A stretch of 64,000 nt of DNA from Acidimicrobiia bacterium (GTDB lineage: Bacteria > Actinomycetota > Acidimicrobiia > Acidimicrobiales > Poriferisodalaceae), in assembly GCA_022821985.1 (NCBI GenBank), contig JAJECP010000020.1, forward strand, positions 1-64,000. Reading direction: 5' to 3'. The position numbers and the translations under genes are program-made. Numbering within the stretch: position 1 is the stretch's first letter; every line of letters begins with the position of its first letter. A model generated the notes under the pieces. That model was not told where the DNA came from, ran no database searches, and saw only the letters and a program-made list of their open reading frames with translations. Of the stretch, positions 47,674 through 59,137 are shown piece after piece.

Positions 47674-47700
47674 GGCAGCTCGAAGTGTGAGGGTTGGCGT

Positions 47701-48531
47701 CTACACCTGATAATCGCAGTAGTGGTGCGTCACACCCCGGATGACCGTGGTGAGGACATCGCCCCGGCCATTGCGGCATCGCTCGCCCGCCCGCCCGAAG
47801 ACTTCGAGATAGGGATCGAAGCCCCCTGACTTGCCGAAGATGTCGAGATGGCCGCTGGTGCCCGAACCCCGGTACTTGATGGAGTTATGAACCGTTTCGA
47901 CGATGGCGCGGTAGAGCCGCCGCACTTCTTGGGTGTTCAGTTCGCTGGCAACTCGTGCATGGGAGAGGCGCGCTGCATGCAGCACCTCGTCGGAATACAT
48001 CGGTCCGAGCCCCACGACGAAGGTCGGGTCCAAGAGCAGTTCGCGGATGGTGTCGGAACGACCGCGCAGCATGAGGGCGAAGTCGGTCCAGGGCATCGGC
48101 ATGTCAACCGGGTCGAAGCCGAGATCGACCTGGTCCGGGAACACTTTGTGGTAGCGGTTCTTGGCGATCACGCGCAGCGTCGCCTCAGCACCTGAGTCGA
48201 GCAGGCGCAACTGTCCGCCCTTGGTGAACGTCAGCACGACCTTGGTGTCGGGATCCTGGGGCGTTCTGGACGTGGCCCGCCGCAGTGACCCTGTAGCGCC
48301 GAAGTGCGCCACCATGACCTCGTCCGGCTCAAGGTCGAACAGCAGCAGCGTGCCGTCGCGAGACACCGACAAGATCTTCTTGCCTTCGAGCAGGTCGGCG
48401 AACTGCTGCTTCGACCGCATGGCCGGCAGTGCCTTCTTGGTGCCCGGGACATCGACCGTTTTGACCCGGCGGCCCGTGATTTCCTTGTCGAGATCGCGTC
48501 GGGCGATCTCGATCTCCGGCAATTCAGCCAT
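47701..48531 (-). CDS. Fpg/Nei-family DNA glycosylase-like protein with altered catalytic residues
   Basis: The 276-residue protein occupies the usual mutM/fpg position between rnc and smc and keeps the family fold pattern (MAELPEIEIARRDL, VMVAHFGATGSLRR, GRSDTIRELLLDPTFVVGLG, SIKYRGSGTSGHLDIFGK). Key Fpg residues differ. The N-terminal Pro nucleophile is Ala (MAELPE). The GKY lysine site reads SRDGTLLLF. The GNIYASE asparagine site reads LGPMYSDE. The C-terminal zinc finger has only one Cys of each CxxC pair (RCRNG and YCDYQ). It is probably a divergent or non-catalytic branch; the start overlaps rnc by 8 nt. Confidence 0.85.
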   Translation of the reverse strand: MAELPEIEIARRDLDKEITGRRVKTVDVPGTKKALPAMRSKQQFADLLEGKKILSVSRDGTLLLFDLEPDEVMVAHFGATGSLRRATSRTPQDPDTKVVLTFTKGGQLRLLDSGAEATLRVIAKNRYHKVFPDQVDLGFDPVDMPMPWTDFALMLRGRSDTIRELLLDPTFVVGLGPMYSDEVLHAARLSHARVASELNTQEVRRLYRAIVETVHNSIKYRGSGTSGHLDIFGKSGGFDPYLEVFGRAGERCRNGRGDVLTTVIRGVTHHYCDYQV

Positions 48532-49288
48532 GAGCGGGCTCCTCTGCATCGACAGGTGGATCGTCAAGGTCTGCGAGGCGAATGCACGCAGCTTGCGCCG
48601 CGCGACGCTCGGCAGCACGCTTGGTGGAACCCTCGCCGCGCCCCCAGACCTCATCGAATACGCGCGCCGCGGCAACGAATTGAGGGCGGTGCGCAGGTCC
48701 CGAGCTCGACACGTCGTAGGTGGGCTCGGTGCCGAATTGCCTAGCCACGAGTTCTTGCAGCCGGTTCTTTGCTTCACGCGTGCCCGGCTCGCTCGCCGCT
48801 TCGGAGAGACGCTCGCCCAGCAGCCGCTCGACGATGTCGCGAGCAGCACCGAGGCCGCCGTCGAGAAACACGGCGCCCAGCACCGCTTCGAGCCCATCGG
48901 CCAGGATCGACTCCTTGTCGGCGCCACCGGTCGCAGCCTCACCCTTGCCCAGCAGCAGTGCCTGCCCGAGCTCGCAGTGCCGAGCGGCTTCGGCCAACGC
49001 GCCGGCGTTCACCACGGCGGATCGCACCGCACTCAGGTCACCTGGTCCGAGATCAGGCCAGCGCGTCACTGCAAGCTGGCAGACACACAGACCCAGCACG
49101 GCGTCTCCGAGGAACTCCAAGCGTTCATTGGAGGCCACCTGCGATCCCGTCGGCTGTTCCACGTTGCGCTCATGGCACCAGCTCCGGTGCGACAGCGCCT
49201 CGGTCAGAAGTCCGGCGTCAGCAAAGCGATATCCGACACGCCTCTCAAAGCTGTCGTGCTCAGCGAGTTCGGCGACAGCGGCCTCCAC
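48524..49288 (-). CDS. rnc: Ribonuclease III
   Basis: The 254-residue double-strand-specific endoribonuclease matures rRNA and mRNAs. The signature ERLEFLGDAVLGL is intact, as is the second acidic cluster (DGLEAVLGAVFLDGGL). A C-terminal double-stranded RNA-binding domain (KNRLQELVARQFG...KRAAERRAAQAACIRL) follows. It begins one base after the acpP stop and overlaps the Fpg-like gene by 8 nt (ATGGCTGA). Confidence 0.97.
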   Translation of the reverse strand: MEAAVAELAEHDSFERRVGYRFADAGLLTEALSHRSWCHERNVEQPTGSQVASNERLEFLGDAVLGLCVCQLAVTRWPDLGPGDLSAVRSAVVNAGALAEAARHCELGQALLLGKGEAATGGADKESILADGLEAVLGAVFLDGGLGAARDIVERLLGERLSEAASEPGTREAKNRLQELVARQFGTEPTYDVSSSGPAHRPQFVAAARVFDEVWGRGEGSTKRAAERRAAQAACIRLADLDDPPVDAEEPAHG

Positions 49289-49289
49289 G

Positions 49290-49589
49290 TCAGCCGACGC
49301 GCTCCATCACGTAGTCAATGGCATCGCGCACGGTCTTGAGGTCTTCGAGGTCTTCGTCTTCGATGCGAAAGCCCACCGTGCGGTCCGACAGCTCCTCTTC
49401 CAGCGCCTCGACCAGTTCGATCAGTGCCAGCGAATCGGCTCCGAGGTCGTCCACAAACGAGGACGACTCGGCGACCGCCGAGGGTTCCAGCTCCAAGATG
49501 TCGGCGAGCTGGTCGCGGATGAGATCGAAGACCTCCTCGCGCTCGGGGGGACTCTGGCGCACGTGAGTTTCGGCGGGCATGGCGGCCAC
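49290..49589 (-). CDS. acpP: Acyl carrier protein
   Basis: The 99-residue carrier for fatty-acid synthesis has the phosphopantetheine site DDLGADSLALIELVEA, with Ser in DSL. Four-helix ACP topology follows (VGFRIEDEDLEDLKTVRDAIDYV). The ~20-residue N-terminal leader is longer than usual, and an internal Met (49580) is an alternative start. It lies between plsX and rnc, as in many bacteria. Confidence 0.93.
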   Translation of the reverse strand: MAAMPAETHVRQSPPEREEVFDLIRDQLADILELEPSAVAESSSFVDDLGADSLALIELVEALEEELSDRTVGFRIEDEDLEDLKTVRDAIDYVMERVG

Positions 49590-49593
49590 GAGC

Positions 49594-50586
49594 CTACCGG
49601 TGGTCCGCAGGAGGCGACGGGAGGCTGACGGCCGCCAGCTCGCCCAGCAAATCAGCCTCGACCATCCGGTGGGCGGACCTGATGGCGCTCGTGATGGCCT
49701 TCGGACTCGACGAACCGTGCGCGATCACACAGACTCCCCGAACGCCGAGCAGCATCGCTCCGCCGATGTTGTCGGCGCTCATTTCGTCGGCGAGCGGCGC
49801 CAGCAGGCGAAGTGCTTCTGCGCCCGCCTCCCCGCCCTCGGCGAGACGTTCGAGGATCAGACGCACGAAGAACGACGCCGTGCCTTCGAGAGATTTCAGG
49901 AGCACGTTGCCGGTGAAGCCGTCAGTGACCACGACATCGACGGGGCCGTCGAGGAGATCGCCCCCTTCGACGTTGCCGTAGAAATCGATCTCGTCGTCGG
50001 CCGCAAGCAGCTGATGAGTCTCCTTGACGAGCATGTTGCCCTTCTCGGGCTCCTCGCCGATCGAGAGCAACCCGACCCGCGGTGCCGCCACGCCGAAGCG
50101 GATGCGGCTGTACGCCGAGCCGAGCCGGGCGAACTGGTGCAGCCACTGGGCGCTGCAGTCGGCCATCGCGCCCGAGTCGAGCAGCACGCGTGCAGTGCGG
50201 CCTCCGGGGACGGGAAACGCTGTCGCTATGGCCGGGCGGGCAACTCCGGGCAGGCGCCTGAGCCTCAGCAGGGCTGCGGCCGCTACGGCACCGGTGTTGC
50301 CGGCGCTCACCATCGCCGAGGCCTCGCCGTCGCGCACTGCGTTCACCGCACGGCTGATCGACGAGTCCTTCTTGGTCCGCACCGCACGGCTCGGCTCCTC
50401 GGACATCTCGATGACGTCTGCGGCCTCGATCATCGGGAGCGACTCGCCGCCGACAGCGGCGATCGCATCGCGGCGACCCACGAGGACGACATCGAGGCCC
50501 TCGCGCACGGCCTCCAGCGCACCCTCCACGACCGCAATGGGGGCATCATCGCCGCCCATTGCGTCCACGGCGACCGGCAGCGTCAT
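49594..50586 (-). CDS. plsX: Phosphate acyltransferase PlsX
   Basis: The 330-residue enzyme makes acyl-phosphate from acyl-ACP for phospholipid synthesis. The family start VAVDAMGGDDAP is intact, followed by SAGNTGAVAAAALLRL, LLDSGAMADC and VTDGFTGNVLLKSLEG. It sits between rpmF and acpP, a standard arrangement. Confidence 0.96.
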   Translation of the reverse strand: MTLPVAVDAMGGDDAPIAVVEGALEAVREGLDVVLVGRRDAIAAVGGESLPMIEAADVIEMSEEPSRAVRTKKDSSISRAVNAVRDGEASAMVSAGNTGAVAAAALLRLRRLPGVARPAIATAFPVPGGRTARVLLDSGAMADCSAQWLHQFARLGSAYSRIRFGVAAPRVGLLSIGEEPEKGNMLVKETHQLLAADDEIDFYGNVEGGDLLDGPVDVVVTDGFTGNVLLKSLEGTASFFVRLILERLAEGGEAGAEALRLLAPLADEMSADNIGGAMLLGVRGVCVIAHGSSSPKAITSAIRSAHRMVEADLLGELAAVSLPSPPADHR

Positions 50587-50620
50587 CAGCCCGGCCCCGA
50601 GGTTGCCATTCGGCTCTGCC

Positions 50621-50800
50621 CTAGGCGATATCGAGGGCTTGGCGACCGCCGTACCAACCGCACTGCCCGCAAACTCGGTGGGGCAGCTTTGCAGCGCCGC
50701 AACGGGGGCACAGGCTCCGCGGCGCCTCGGCCAGACGCCACGCCGCAGCGCGACGCGAACGCGTCTTGCTCTTGGATGTCTTCTTCTTGGGGACTGCCAC
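50621..50800 (-). CDS. rpmF: 50S ribosomal protein L32
   Basis: The 59-residue protein starts at GTG (VAVPKKKTSKSKTRSRR). A zinc ribbon is formed by CPRC and CGQC (SLCPRCGAAKLPHRVCGQCGWY is split by the hairpin). Both CxxC pairs are kept, so this is the zinc-binding form. Upstream in-frame codons to 50842 are not part of the family. It precedes plsX by 34 nt. Confidence 0.95.
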   Translation of the reverse strand: MAVPKKKTSKSKTRSRRAAAWRLAEAPRSLCPRCGAAKLPHRVCGQCGWYGGRQALDIA

Positions 50801-50887
50801 CGTTCGGGCTCCTCGATCGGATCGACTCCTCGAGCGGACCATGCAGCCTATCCATTGGCGCTCCCGACCCGATACGCGAACCGGATT

Positions 50888-51457
50888 TCAAGAGGTCTCA
50901 TCCGTGCGGCCCCGCAGCGCCTCCAGCGCCTCCAGCGCCTCCCAGCGCGGATCTGCGAGCTCCGCCGAGCCGCCTTCGGACGCTTCTTCGCTGGCCTCGG
51001 CGAGCTCTGCAGGAAGGTTCGGGCACGGCTCGGGATGCGGGCACCGGATGGCCTCGATGGGCAGCTCCAGCAGCACCGCCTCTCGCACCATCGGAGTGAG
51101 GTCTGCGTATTCGGGGCCGAGCCGGTATTGCTCGCCCTCACGAGGCTCGGAGGTGAACACCTCGCGGACCGCCGTCCGCACCTCCCCGTCGAGCAGCAGC
51201 CAGCAACGAGCGCACGGACCCCTCCAAGCGGCAGTGACCTCACCGGCAACGCTGAGTCCGCCGCCGATCAGTTCCAGCGCCACAGCCACATCGACATCGC
51301 TGTCGAGCGGCACTTCGACATCCGCGATGCGCAGGACGTCTCGTGATTCAGGGTCGAGCAGTGCTGACGCTGGCACCGTCGCAGACCACGCGAGCTGACC
51401 GTCCGAAATCAGTCGCAGGGGCACAGACAGGGACCCGTGACGGTCCCCCTTGCTCAC
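50888..51457 (-). CDS. yceD: YceD/DUF177 family protein
   Basis: The 189-residue protein has the DUF177 pattern, with a GPCARCWLLLDG core and a later CPHPEPCPNLP, adjacent to rpmF as in most bacteria. Homologues are linked to 23S rRNA and ribosome biogenesis, but the molecular function is unsettled. The final ~40 residues are acidic and Ala/Glu-rich. It overlaps the SepIVA-like gene by 4 nt. Confidence 0.92.
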   Translation of the reverse strand: MSKGDRHGSLSVPLRLISDGQLAWSATVPASALLDPESRDVLRIADVEVPLDSDVDVAVALELIGGGLSVAGEVTAAWRGPCARCWLLLDGEVRTAVREVFTSEPREGEQYRLGPEYADLTPMVREAVLLELPIEAIRCPHPEPCPNLPAELAEASEEASEGGSAELADPRWEALEALEALRGRTDETS

Positions 51458-52227
51458 ATCTGATCCTGGTCGAACACCACTGGATGAGTATCGGGCGGAC
51501 GAGCATCGGGGCCACGGCCGGCTGGTCCGGGTGCTCCAGTGCCAGCGGCTTCTCCTCCATGGTGCGCAGGCGGAGCACTCGGTGATGCAGGAGTCACCGG
51601 CGTCGCGGCACGCTTGCCGAGCTTTCGCCGAGCGGCCTGTACCGCAATCTGAACTTGGTCGACAGCGCTCGCGAACTGCGCGAGCTGCCGCTCGCAGTAC
51701 TCATCGACCTCGTGGCGGCGGCGACGGGTTTGGATTCGGGCGTCGTCGAGCAGCTGGCGCGCCCGCCGCTCGGCTGCACGCACGACCTCGGTTCGCTGCA
51801 CCATCTGGGCGACGCGGCTACGGGCCTCATCGATGACCAGATTGGCGTCGACACGTGCCTGGGCGAGCACCTCGTCACGCTCGCGAAGCAGCCAGCGAGC
51901 CTGGCGCGTCTCGTCGGGCACTGCCGCCAGCGCAGACTCGAGCAGGGTCATCACCTCGTCCCGGTTGATCATGACCGAGGTGGACAGCGGCATCGGGCGA
52001 GCGGCGTCGATGATCTCCATGGCCTCATGGATGAACTGCTCGGCCGTCACCGAGGCAGGGCGCGGGGCGAGCGTTGCCGGGCCACGAGCGTGCGGTGACG
52101 TCGGCGTCTCCTCTGTCGTCGCCGCAGTCTCGAACGACGGCTGCCCGAACGGAGCTTGCGGCTGGGGCACTGCGGGGTGAACCCCCGATTGCGGAGGCGC
52201 CTCGACGCCCCCCTCGGACATGCTCAT
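51454..52227 (-). CDS. SepIVA/DivIVA-like coiled-coil cell-division protein
   Basis: The 257-residue protein has a Pro/Ala-rich N-terminus. A central helical coiled coil (~80-200: FIHEAMEIIDAARPMPLSTSVMI, then charged Arg/Glu-rich helices) and a Pro/Gly-rich C-terminus follow. The pattern and its position between coaD and yceD match mycobacterial SepIVA (Rv2927c), a DivIVA-like septation and polar growth factor. The assignment rests on synteny and overall shape. It overlaps both neighbours by 4 nt. Confidence 0.72.
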   Translation of the reverse strand: MSMSEGGVEAPPQSGVHPAVPQPQAPFGQPSFETAATTEETPTSPHARGPATLAPRPASVTAEQFIHEAMEIIDAARPMPLSTSVMINRDEVMTLLESALAAVPDETRQARWLLRERDEVLAQARVDANLVIDEARSRVAQMVQRTEVVRAAERRARQLLDDARIQTRRRRHEVDEYCERQLAQFASAVDQVQIAVQAARRKLGKRAATPVTPASPSAPPAHHGGEAAGTGAPGPAGRGPDARPPDTHPVVFDQDQM

Positions 52228-52709
52228 GTGCCCGCCTCCTGCGTGATGTGCTGCTGCAATCGAGCGGCCACCGCGGACGGGACGAGGTGCGAGCAGTCGC
52301 CGCCGAACTTGGTGATCTCCCGGATGTAGTTGGAGGCGATGAAGAGATGCTCGGTCCGCGGAGGGACGAAGACGGTCTCAACACCGGTGACCGAGTGATT
52401 CATGTGCGCCATGCGCAACTCCGACTCGAAGTCGCTCTGGCTGCGAAGCCCCTTCACGATGACATCGGCACCGAGGCGCTGAGCAAGGTCCACGACCAGT
52501 TCTCCGAACTGCACCACCGAGACGTTGCCGAGATGGCTCGTGGCTTCGACGATCATCGCGACGCGTTCGTCATCGGAGAACAGGGGCGTGGCCTTGGCCG
52601 GATTCCGCATGGCCGCCACCGTGACCGAATCGAACAGCCGGGACGCCGCAGATATCACGTCGAGATGCCCGTTGTGCACAGGATCGAACGAGCCTGGATA
52701 CATCGCCAT
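52224..52709 (-). CDS. coaD: Phosphopantetheine adenylyltransferase
   Basis: The ~161-residue enzyme makes dephospho-CoA from phosphopantetheine and ATP. The HxGH nucleotidyl-transferase motif is intact in MYPGSFDPVHNGHLDVI. VIVKGLRSQSDFESELRMAHMN and the FVPPRTEHLFIASNYIREI segment complete the site. Several starts (52703, 52709, 52715) lie within six codons; 52709 is a compromise. Confidence 0.95.
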   Translation of the reverse strand: MAMYPGSFDPVHNGHLDVISAASRLFDSVTVAAMRNPAKATPLFSDDERVAMIVEATSHLGNVSVVQFGELVVDLAQRLGADVIVKGLRSQSDFESELRMAHMNHSVTGVETVFVPPRTEHLFIASNYIREITKFGGDCSHLVPSAVAARLQQHITQEAGT

Positions 52710-52825
52710 GACCACCGAAAACGGTCCCTCCGGATCGATCCGTGTCCAGTGGGGCGACCGTACCGCGCCGCGGTCGCGAATCGAGGGACCCTCCCCGCTG
52801 AGCCGGCGGCGAAGCGTGGCCCAGA

Positions 52826-53005
52826 TCAGCCTGCGGTTTCGGTGTCGGGGACGATGAGATCCCAGCGATCGCCGCAGTCAGCACAGCGGTAGGCGACGAC
52901 ATCTCCGGGCTGGAAGCCCCAGTCCGGCTCCGGCACACTCAGCAGGCCGCAGCGCCCACCGCAGTCGACGCAGACGATCTCTGCGGGCACTGCGAGGTCG
53001 TCCAT
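52826..53005 (-). CDS. Small zinc-ribbon protein
   Basis: A 59-residue ORF runs from ATG 53005 to TGA 52826. It has two Cys pairs, VCVDCGGRCG and YRCADCGDRWDLI, forming a likely zinc ribbon. It is divergent from rsmD with 33 nt between the two starts, and lies upstream of coaD on the same strand. No function is assigned. The regular Cys spacing and clean reading support it as a real gene. Confidence 0.7.
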   Translation of the reverse strand: MDDLAVPAEIVCVDCGGRCGLLSVPEPDWGFQPGDVVAYRCADCGDRWDLIVPDTETAG

Positions 53006-53038
53006 GGTTGCAGTGTCGCACCCACGTACGGTGGCGCC

Positions 53039-53599
53039 ATGCGCGTTGTCGGCGGCGCGTTGGGTGGCCGTCGCCTGGAAACGGTTGCTACGGATGCGAT
53101 CCGGCCGACATCGGACCGCGCCCGCGAGGCCATCTTCAACATGCTGGTGAGTCTGGGGTTGCCCGAGGACATCACGGTGCTGGACCTATTCGCCGGCTCC
53201 GGCGCGCTCGGCATCGAGGCGCTCTCGCGCGGTGCCGCGCACGCCACGCTCGTGGACTCCGACGCAGCGGCCTGCCGAACCATCGCAACGAACCTGACAG
53301 CACTCGGCATCAGCGATCGCGCCACGGTGATTCGGTCCGACGTCGGCCGGTACCTGGCGGCCCATGGCGATCCGGTCGACCTTGCATTCGCCGATCCGCC
53401 CTATCGGTTCGACGGCTGGAGCGATGTCCTCGACACAGTCAACGCCAACGTGCTGGTGTGCGAATCGGACCGCGAGATCGAGCCCGGTTCGAACCATGCG
53501 TGGCAGACGCATCGCGTGCGCCGCTACGGCACGCCCGTCATCACCGTTCTGGTGCGTCCCGACAGCAAGTGTCATGCCGCTGTGAACAGGTCGTGTTGA
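53039..53599 (+). CDS. rsmD: 16S rRNA (guanine(966)-N2)-methyltransferase
   Basis: The 186-residue methyltransferase has the start MRVVGGALGGRRLETVATDAIRPTSDRAREAIFNML (split into blocks), the SAM motif VLDLFAGSGALGIEALSRGA and catalytic FADPPY. Its neighbour coaD is the usual partner in bacteria, but here they are divergent with the small zinc-ribbon ORF between. Its 3' end overlaps the DUF222 gene by 28 nt, tail to tail. Confidence 0.95.
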   Translation: MRVVGGALGGRRLETVATDAIRPTSDRAREAIFNMLVSLGLPEDITVLDLFAGSGALGIEALSRGAAHATLVDSDAAACRTIATNLTALGISDRATVIRSDVGRYLAAHGDPVDLAFADPPYRFDGWSDVLDTVNANVLVCESDREIEPGSNHAWQTHRVRRYGTPVITVLVRPDSKCHAAVNRSC

Positions 53600-55194
53600 T
53601 CGCCTACTGGCGGCGATCGGTCGTCTTCGGTCGGGGAGCCATCGTCACCCGTATCTCGAACCATCGAAGTGGGGCCGGCAGCTTCCCTGCCCTCACTGTG
53701 GCCGCGACTATCCGCCGACTGGTTCGCACCGCCTGTTCGCACTTTGCTGACTGGTTTGCGTGATTGGGCTGGGTTGTGCGGATGTGCCGGGTCGGGTGGG
53801 GCCAGCCGAAACCGGCCGTCGCGGACGATCAGTCGCCAGTTATGGTCGTGGATGAGGTCGTGGCATGACCAGCACACCAGCACGAGGTTGTCGACGCGTG
53901 TCTTGCCGCCGCATTTCCACGGAATGATGTGGTGCGCCTCGCATTCGCCGGGGGGTTCGCCGCAGCCGATGCATGCGCCGTCGCGCGCGATCAGGGCGCG
54001 GCGCTGAGCCGCGGTCGGCGCCCGGCTGGCAACGGCCTCGTATAGCGGTGTGAAGTCTGCGCCGCACAAGACCAACGACAGGTCGGCGCCGCAGAGGAGC
54101 CGATCCAGCGTGCTCGGTGGGATGGGACCGGCGCCGCCGATCTCGGCAATACCGCCGGGCTTGCCCAGCAGTGCGTCGAGATCGGCTCGCACGATGATCT
54201 CCGTGACCGTGCGACGCTGCTCAAGGCCGATCAGATCGTCCGCCGACGGCGTTCGAATCAGCGCTGCTGAGGTCTCAGAAGACTCCGCTCCGGAGTGGTC
54301 TCCGGCGAACGGACGGTTTGCCGACGTGGGTACCTCAGAGGACTCCGCGGCAGCGCCAGGGCCAGCAGCAGCGCCTGTCGGGGCCGTAGCAGTCGATGGG
54401 GCGCCGGCGAGCAGCCTGTCGAGGGCGTCGGCCATGCGTTGATCACGTGTCCGAACAACAGCTTCGACCCGCGTGCCAGGAGGCGTCGTCCCATTGACGG
54501 CAGCTCCGTTTTCGCCTGGGTCAGCGGTGCCTCCCGCGGCATGGGTGCTGTCGCGGAGCTTGCGTCGGTCGGCGCGTCGAAGCTGTTCGGCTGTGTCGCG
54601 CAGGCGGCTCTGGATTCGTGCGCCCATCTCGGCGTCGAACGCACCGCGCATCTGCACGGTGCCGTCTTCGCCGTTCCAGAACCGCACGCTGCGGTTGCGC
54701 CGATTCCGGCGGTGCTGTGCTTCCAGGTTGGACGCGCTCTGGTGCTGGATCGTCCAGCGCTGGGCCGCCTGCGCGAACTCGTCTGCGGGCAGTGCCTTGG
54801 CCATCTCCACCAGGCCGGCATCGTCTTGGACTGCATCGGGGCTGGTCTTGCGTGCAGCCTGCGCCAGGCTCGCAGCGTTCGCGAAGCTGATCTCGCCCTC
54901 GGCGACTGCCGACTGCGCGTCGGGCAGCGCGGCCAGTTCCGCCGTGACCCGGACGTTGCGGGCAGCCTCGGATCGGGACCGGCCGCCGACTTGGCTCAGC
55001 AGCCCGGCGCCCCCGTCGCCGTGCCGTTCACGCTGGGCGACCAGCGAAGCGGCTCGGGTCTCCAGCAGCTCAGCCTTGGTGCGCAGGGACTTGGCGAGAC
55101 CTAGTGCGCGCCGCAGTTCGCCGGTCGGTGCCATCTCGACGCCGTCGAGGGCTGCGCTGAGGGATTCAAGCGCCTGCTGCACCTGTGAGAACAT
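53572..55194 (-). CDS. DUF222 / HNH endonuclease-signature protein (13E12-like)
   Basis: The 540-residue protein has an N-terminal DUF222 helical domain. A Pro/Thr/Ala-rich linker and a C-terminal HNH domain follow (ARDGACIGCGEPPGECEAHH, then CGGKTRVDNLVLVCWSCHDLIHDHNW). The Cys and His residues of the HNH zinc site are present. Such proteins are abundant and often multicopy in actinobacteria, and their biological role is unproven. No flanking repeats were seen here, so mobility is not supported. It borders the AT-rich region before the second defence locus. Confidence 0.85.
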   Translation of the reverse strand: MFSQVQQALESLSAALDGVEMAPTGELRRALGLAKSLRTKAELLETRAASLVAQRERHGDGGAGLLSQVGGRSRSEAARNVRVTAELAALPDAQSAVAEGEISFANAASLAQAARKTSPDAVQDDAGLVEMAKALPADEFAQAAQRWTIQHQSASNLEAQHRRNRRNRSVRFWNGEDGTVQMRGAFDAEMGARIQSRLRDTAEQLRRADRRKLRDSTHAAGGTADPGENGAAVNGTTPPGTRVEAVVRTRDQRMADALDRLLAGAPSTATAPTGAAAGPGAAAESSEVPTSANRPFAGDHSGAESSETSAALIRTPSADDLIGLEQRRTVTEIIVRADLDALLGKPGGIAEIGGAGPIPPSTLDRLLCGADLSLVLCGADFTPLYEAVASRAPTAAQRRALIARDGACIGCGEPPGECEAHHIIPWKCGGKTRVDNLVLVCWSCHDLIHDHNWRLIVRDGRFRLAPPDPAHPHNPAQSRKPVSKVRTGGANQSADSRGHSEGREAAGPTSMVRDTGDDGSPTEDDRSPPVGDQHDLFTAA

Positions 55195-55228
55195 ACGTTC
55201 AACATAGCCGCTGCATGTGACAAGAACG

Positions 55229-55318
55229 CCTATTCAAAGCTATTCAGTTCATTACAGATATGTTACATCTAATTATTGGCTATAATAGTCAATATCAGTA
55301 AATTACATATCCAAAGCA
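55229..55318 (+). promoter_or_regulatory. AT-rich promoter/operator region before the Eco57I-type methyltransferase
   Basis: This ~90-nt stretch is strikingly AT-rich against its surroundings. It contains a perfect TATAAT at 55281-55286 within the palindromic CTATAATAG, plus nearby TTACAG and TTACAT hexamers, but no well-spaced -35. It lies in the 277-nt gap between the divergent DUF222 gene and the methyltransferase start. A promoter or regulatory role is inferred from composition. Confidence 0.4.
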
Positions 55319-55471
55319 CTGACGGGTAGTCATTGCGGGGTTCGATGATTCCCGCAATCAGCCTGTTCGCTCACACCCAAGCCGGACCAGTCGCGCCCAC
55401 GCGACGCCCTGCAAGCCCAAAGCGCCACGGAATCACCTGAACTTCGCCGCGGAACTACGCTCAGCGCTCTC

Positions 55472-58693
<3,222 letters not shown>

Positions 58694-58925
58694 GACCTCC
58701 GCTGATGAGCCGCACGTAGCGATTTACCCGGGACCAGCCCGCTCGCTCGCTCACTTTCGAACGCTGGTTGACGGCAAGCCTGAACTCGTGCCGACCGCCG
58801 AGTTCCGCAGGTGGTCCGATTCGTTCGCGTTCCCGCAGTTGCCGAGCCGTGCGGCCTTTCGCGTGTGGCGCCGCATGAAGCGGCACCCGAGGATGGACGG
58901 CACCGACGCGCCTTCTCGCTCCGAG

Positions 58926-58936
58926 CCCCCCCCCCC
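58926..58936 (+). repeat. C11 homopolymer tract
   Basis: Eleven consecutive C follow GAG at 58923-58925, immediately before the three-unit tandem repeat. In the current length, the upstream frame (0) leads past units 1 and 2 into unit 3 and on to the natural stop. Twelve C would bring unit 1 into frame; ten or thirteen would bring unit 2. Confidence 0.9.
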
Positions 58937-58939
58937 GCT

Positions 58940-59137
58940 TGGCGAGTCCGGCCTCTCCAGGGAGACCTCAACGCGACCAACGACAAACATCGCTTCGTCC
59001 TCGACAGTGGCGAGTCCGCCCGTTCGCCGAACTCCACGCGACTTTCGACAAGAAGCGGTTCCTCCTCGACGATGGCACAGCCGCCCGCACCGCGAGCTCG
59101 ACGCCACCAATGACAAAGCCCGGTTCATGATGGACGA
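58940..59137 (+). repeat. Three imperfect 65-68 bp tandem units, one per reading frame
   Basis: Unit 1 is 58940-59007 (68 nt, frame 2), unit 2 is 59008-59072 (65 nt, frame 1) and unit 3 is 59073-59137 (65 nt, frame 0). Each starts with TGG and encodes the same motif: WRVRPLQGDLNATNDKHRF in unit 1, WRVRPFAELHATFDKKRF in unit 2, WHSRPHRELDATNDKARF in unit 3. Unit lengths of 2 mod 3 force the frame change. The motif is a C-terminal element of this enzyme class that normally occurs once. Confidence 0.9.

Noticed and set aside
53572-55194. DUF222/HNH gene as a mobile element
   Set aside because: No terminal repeats, target duplication or recombinase is associated; the family is commonly chromosomal in actinobacteria.
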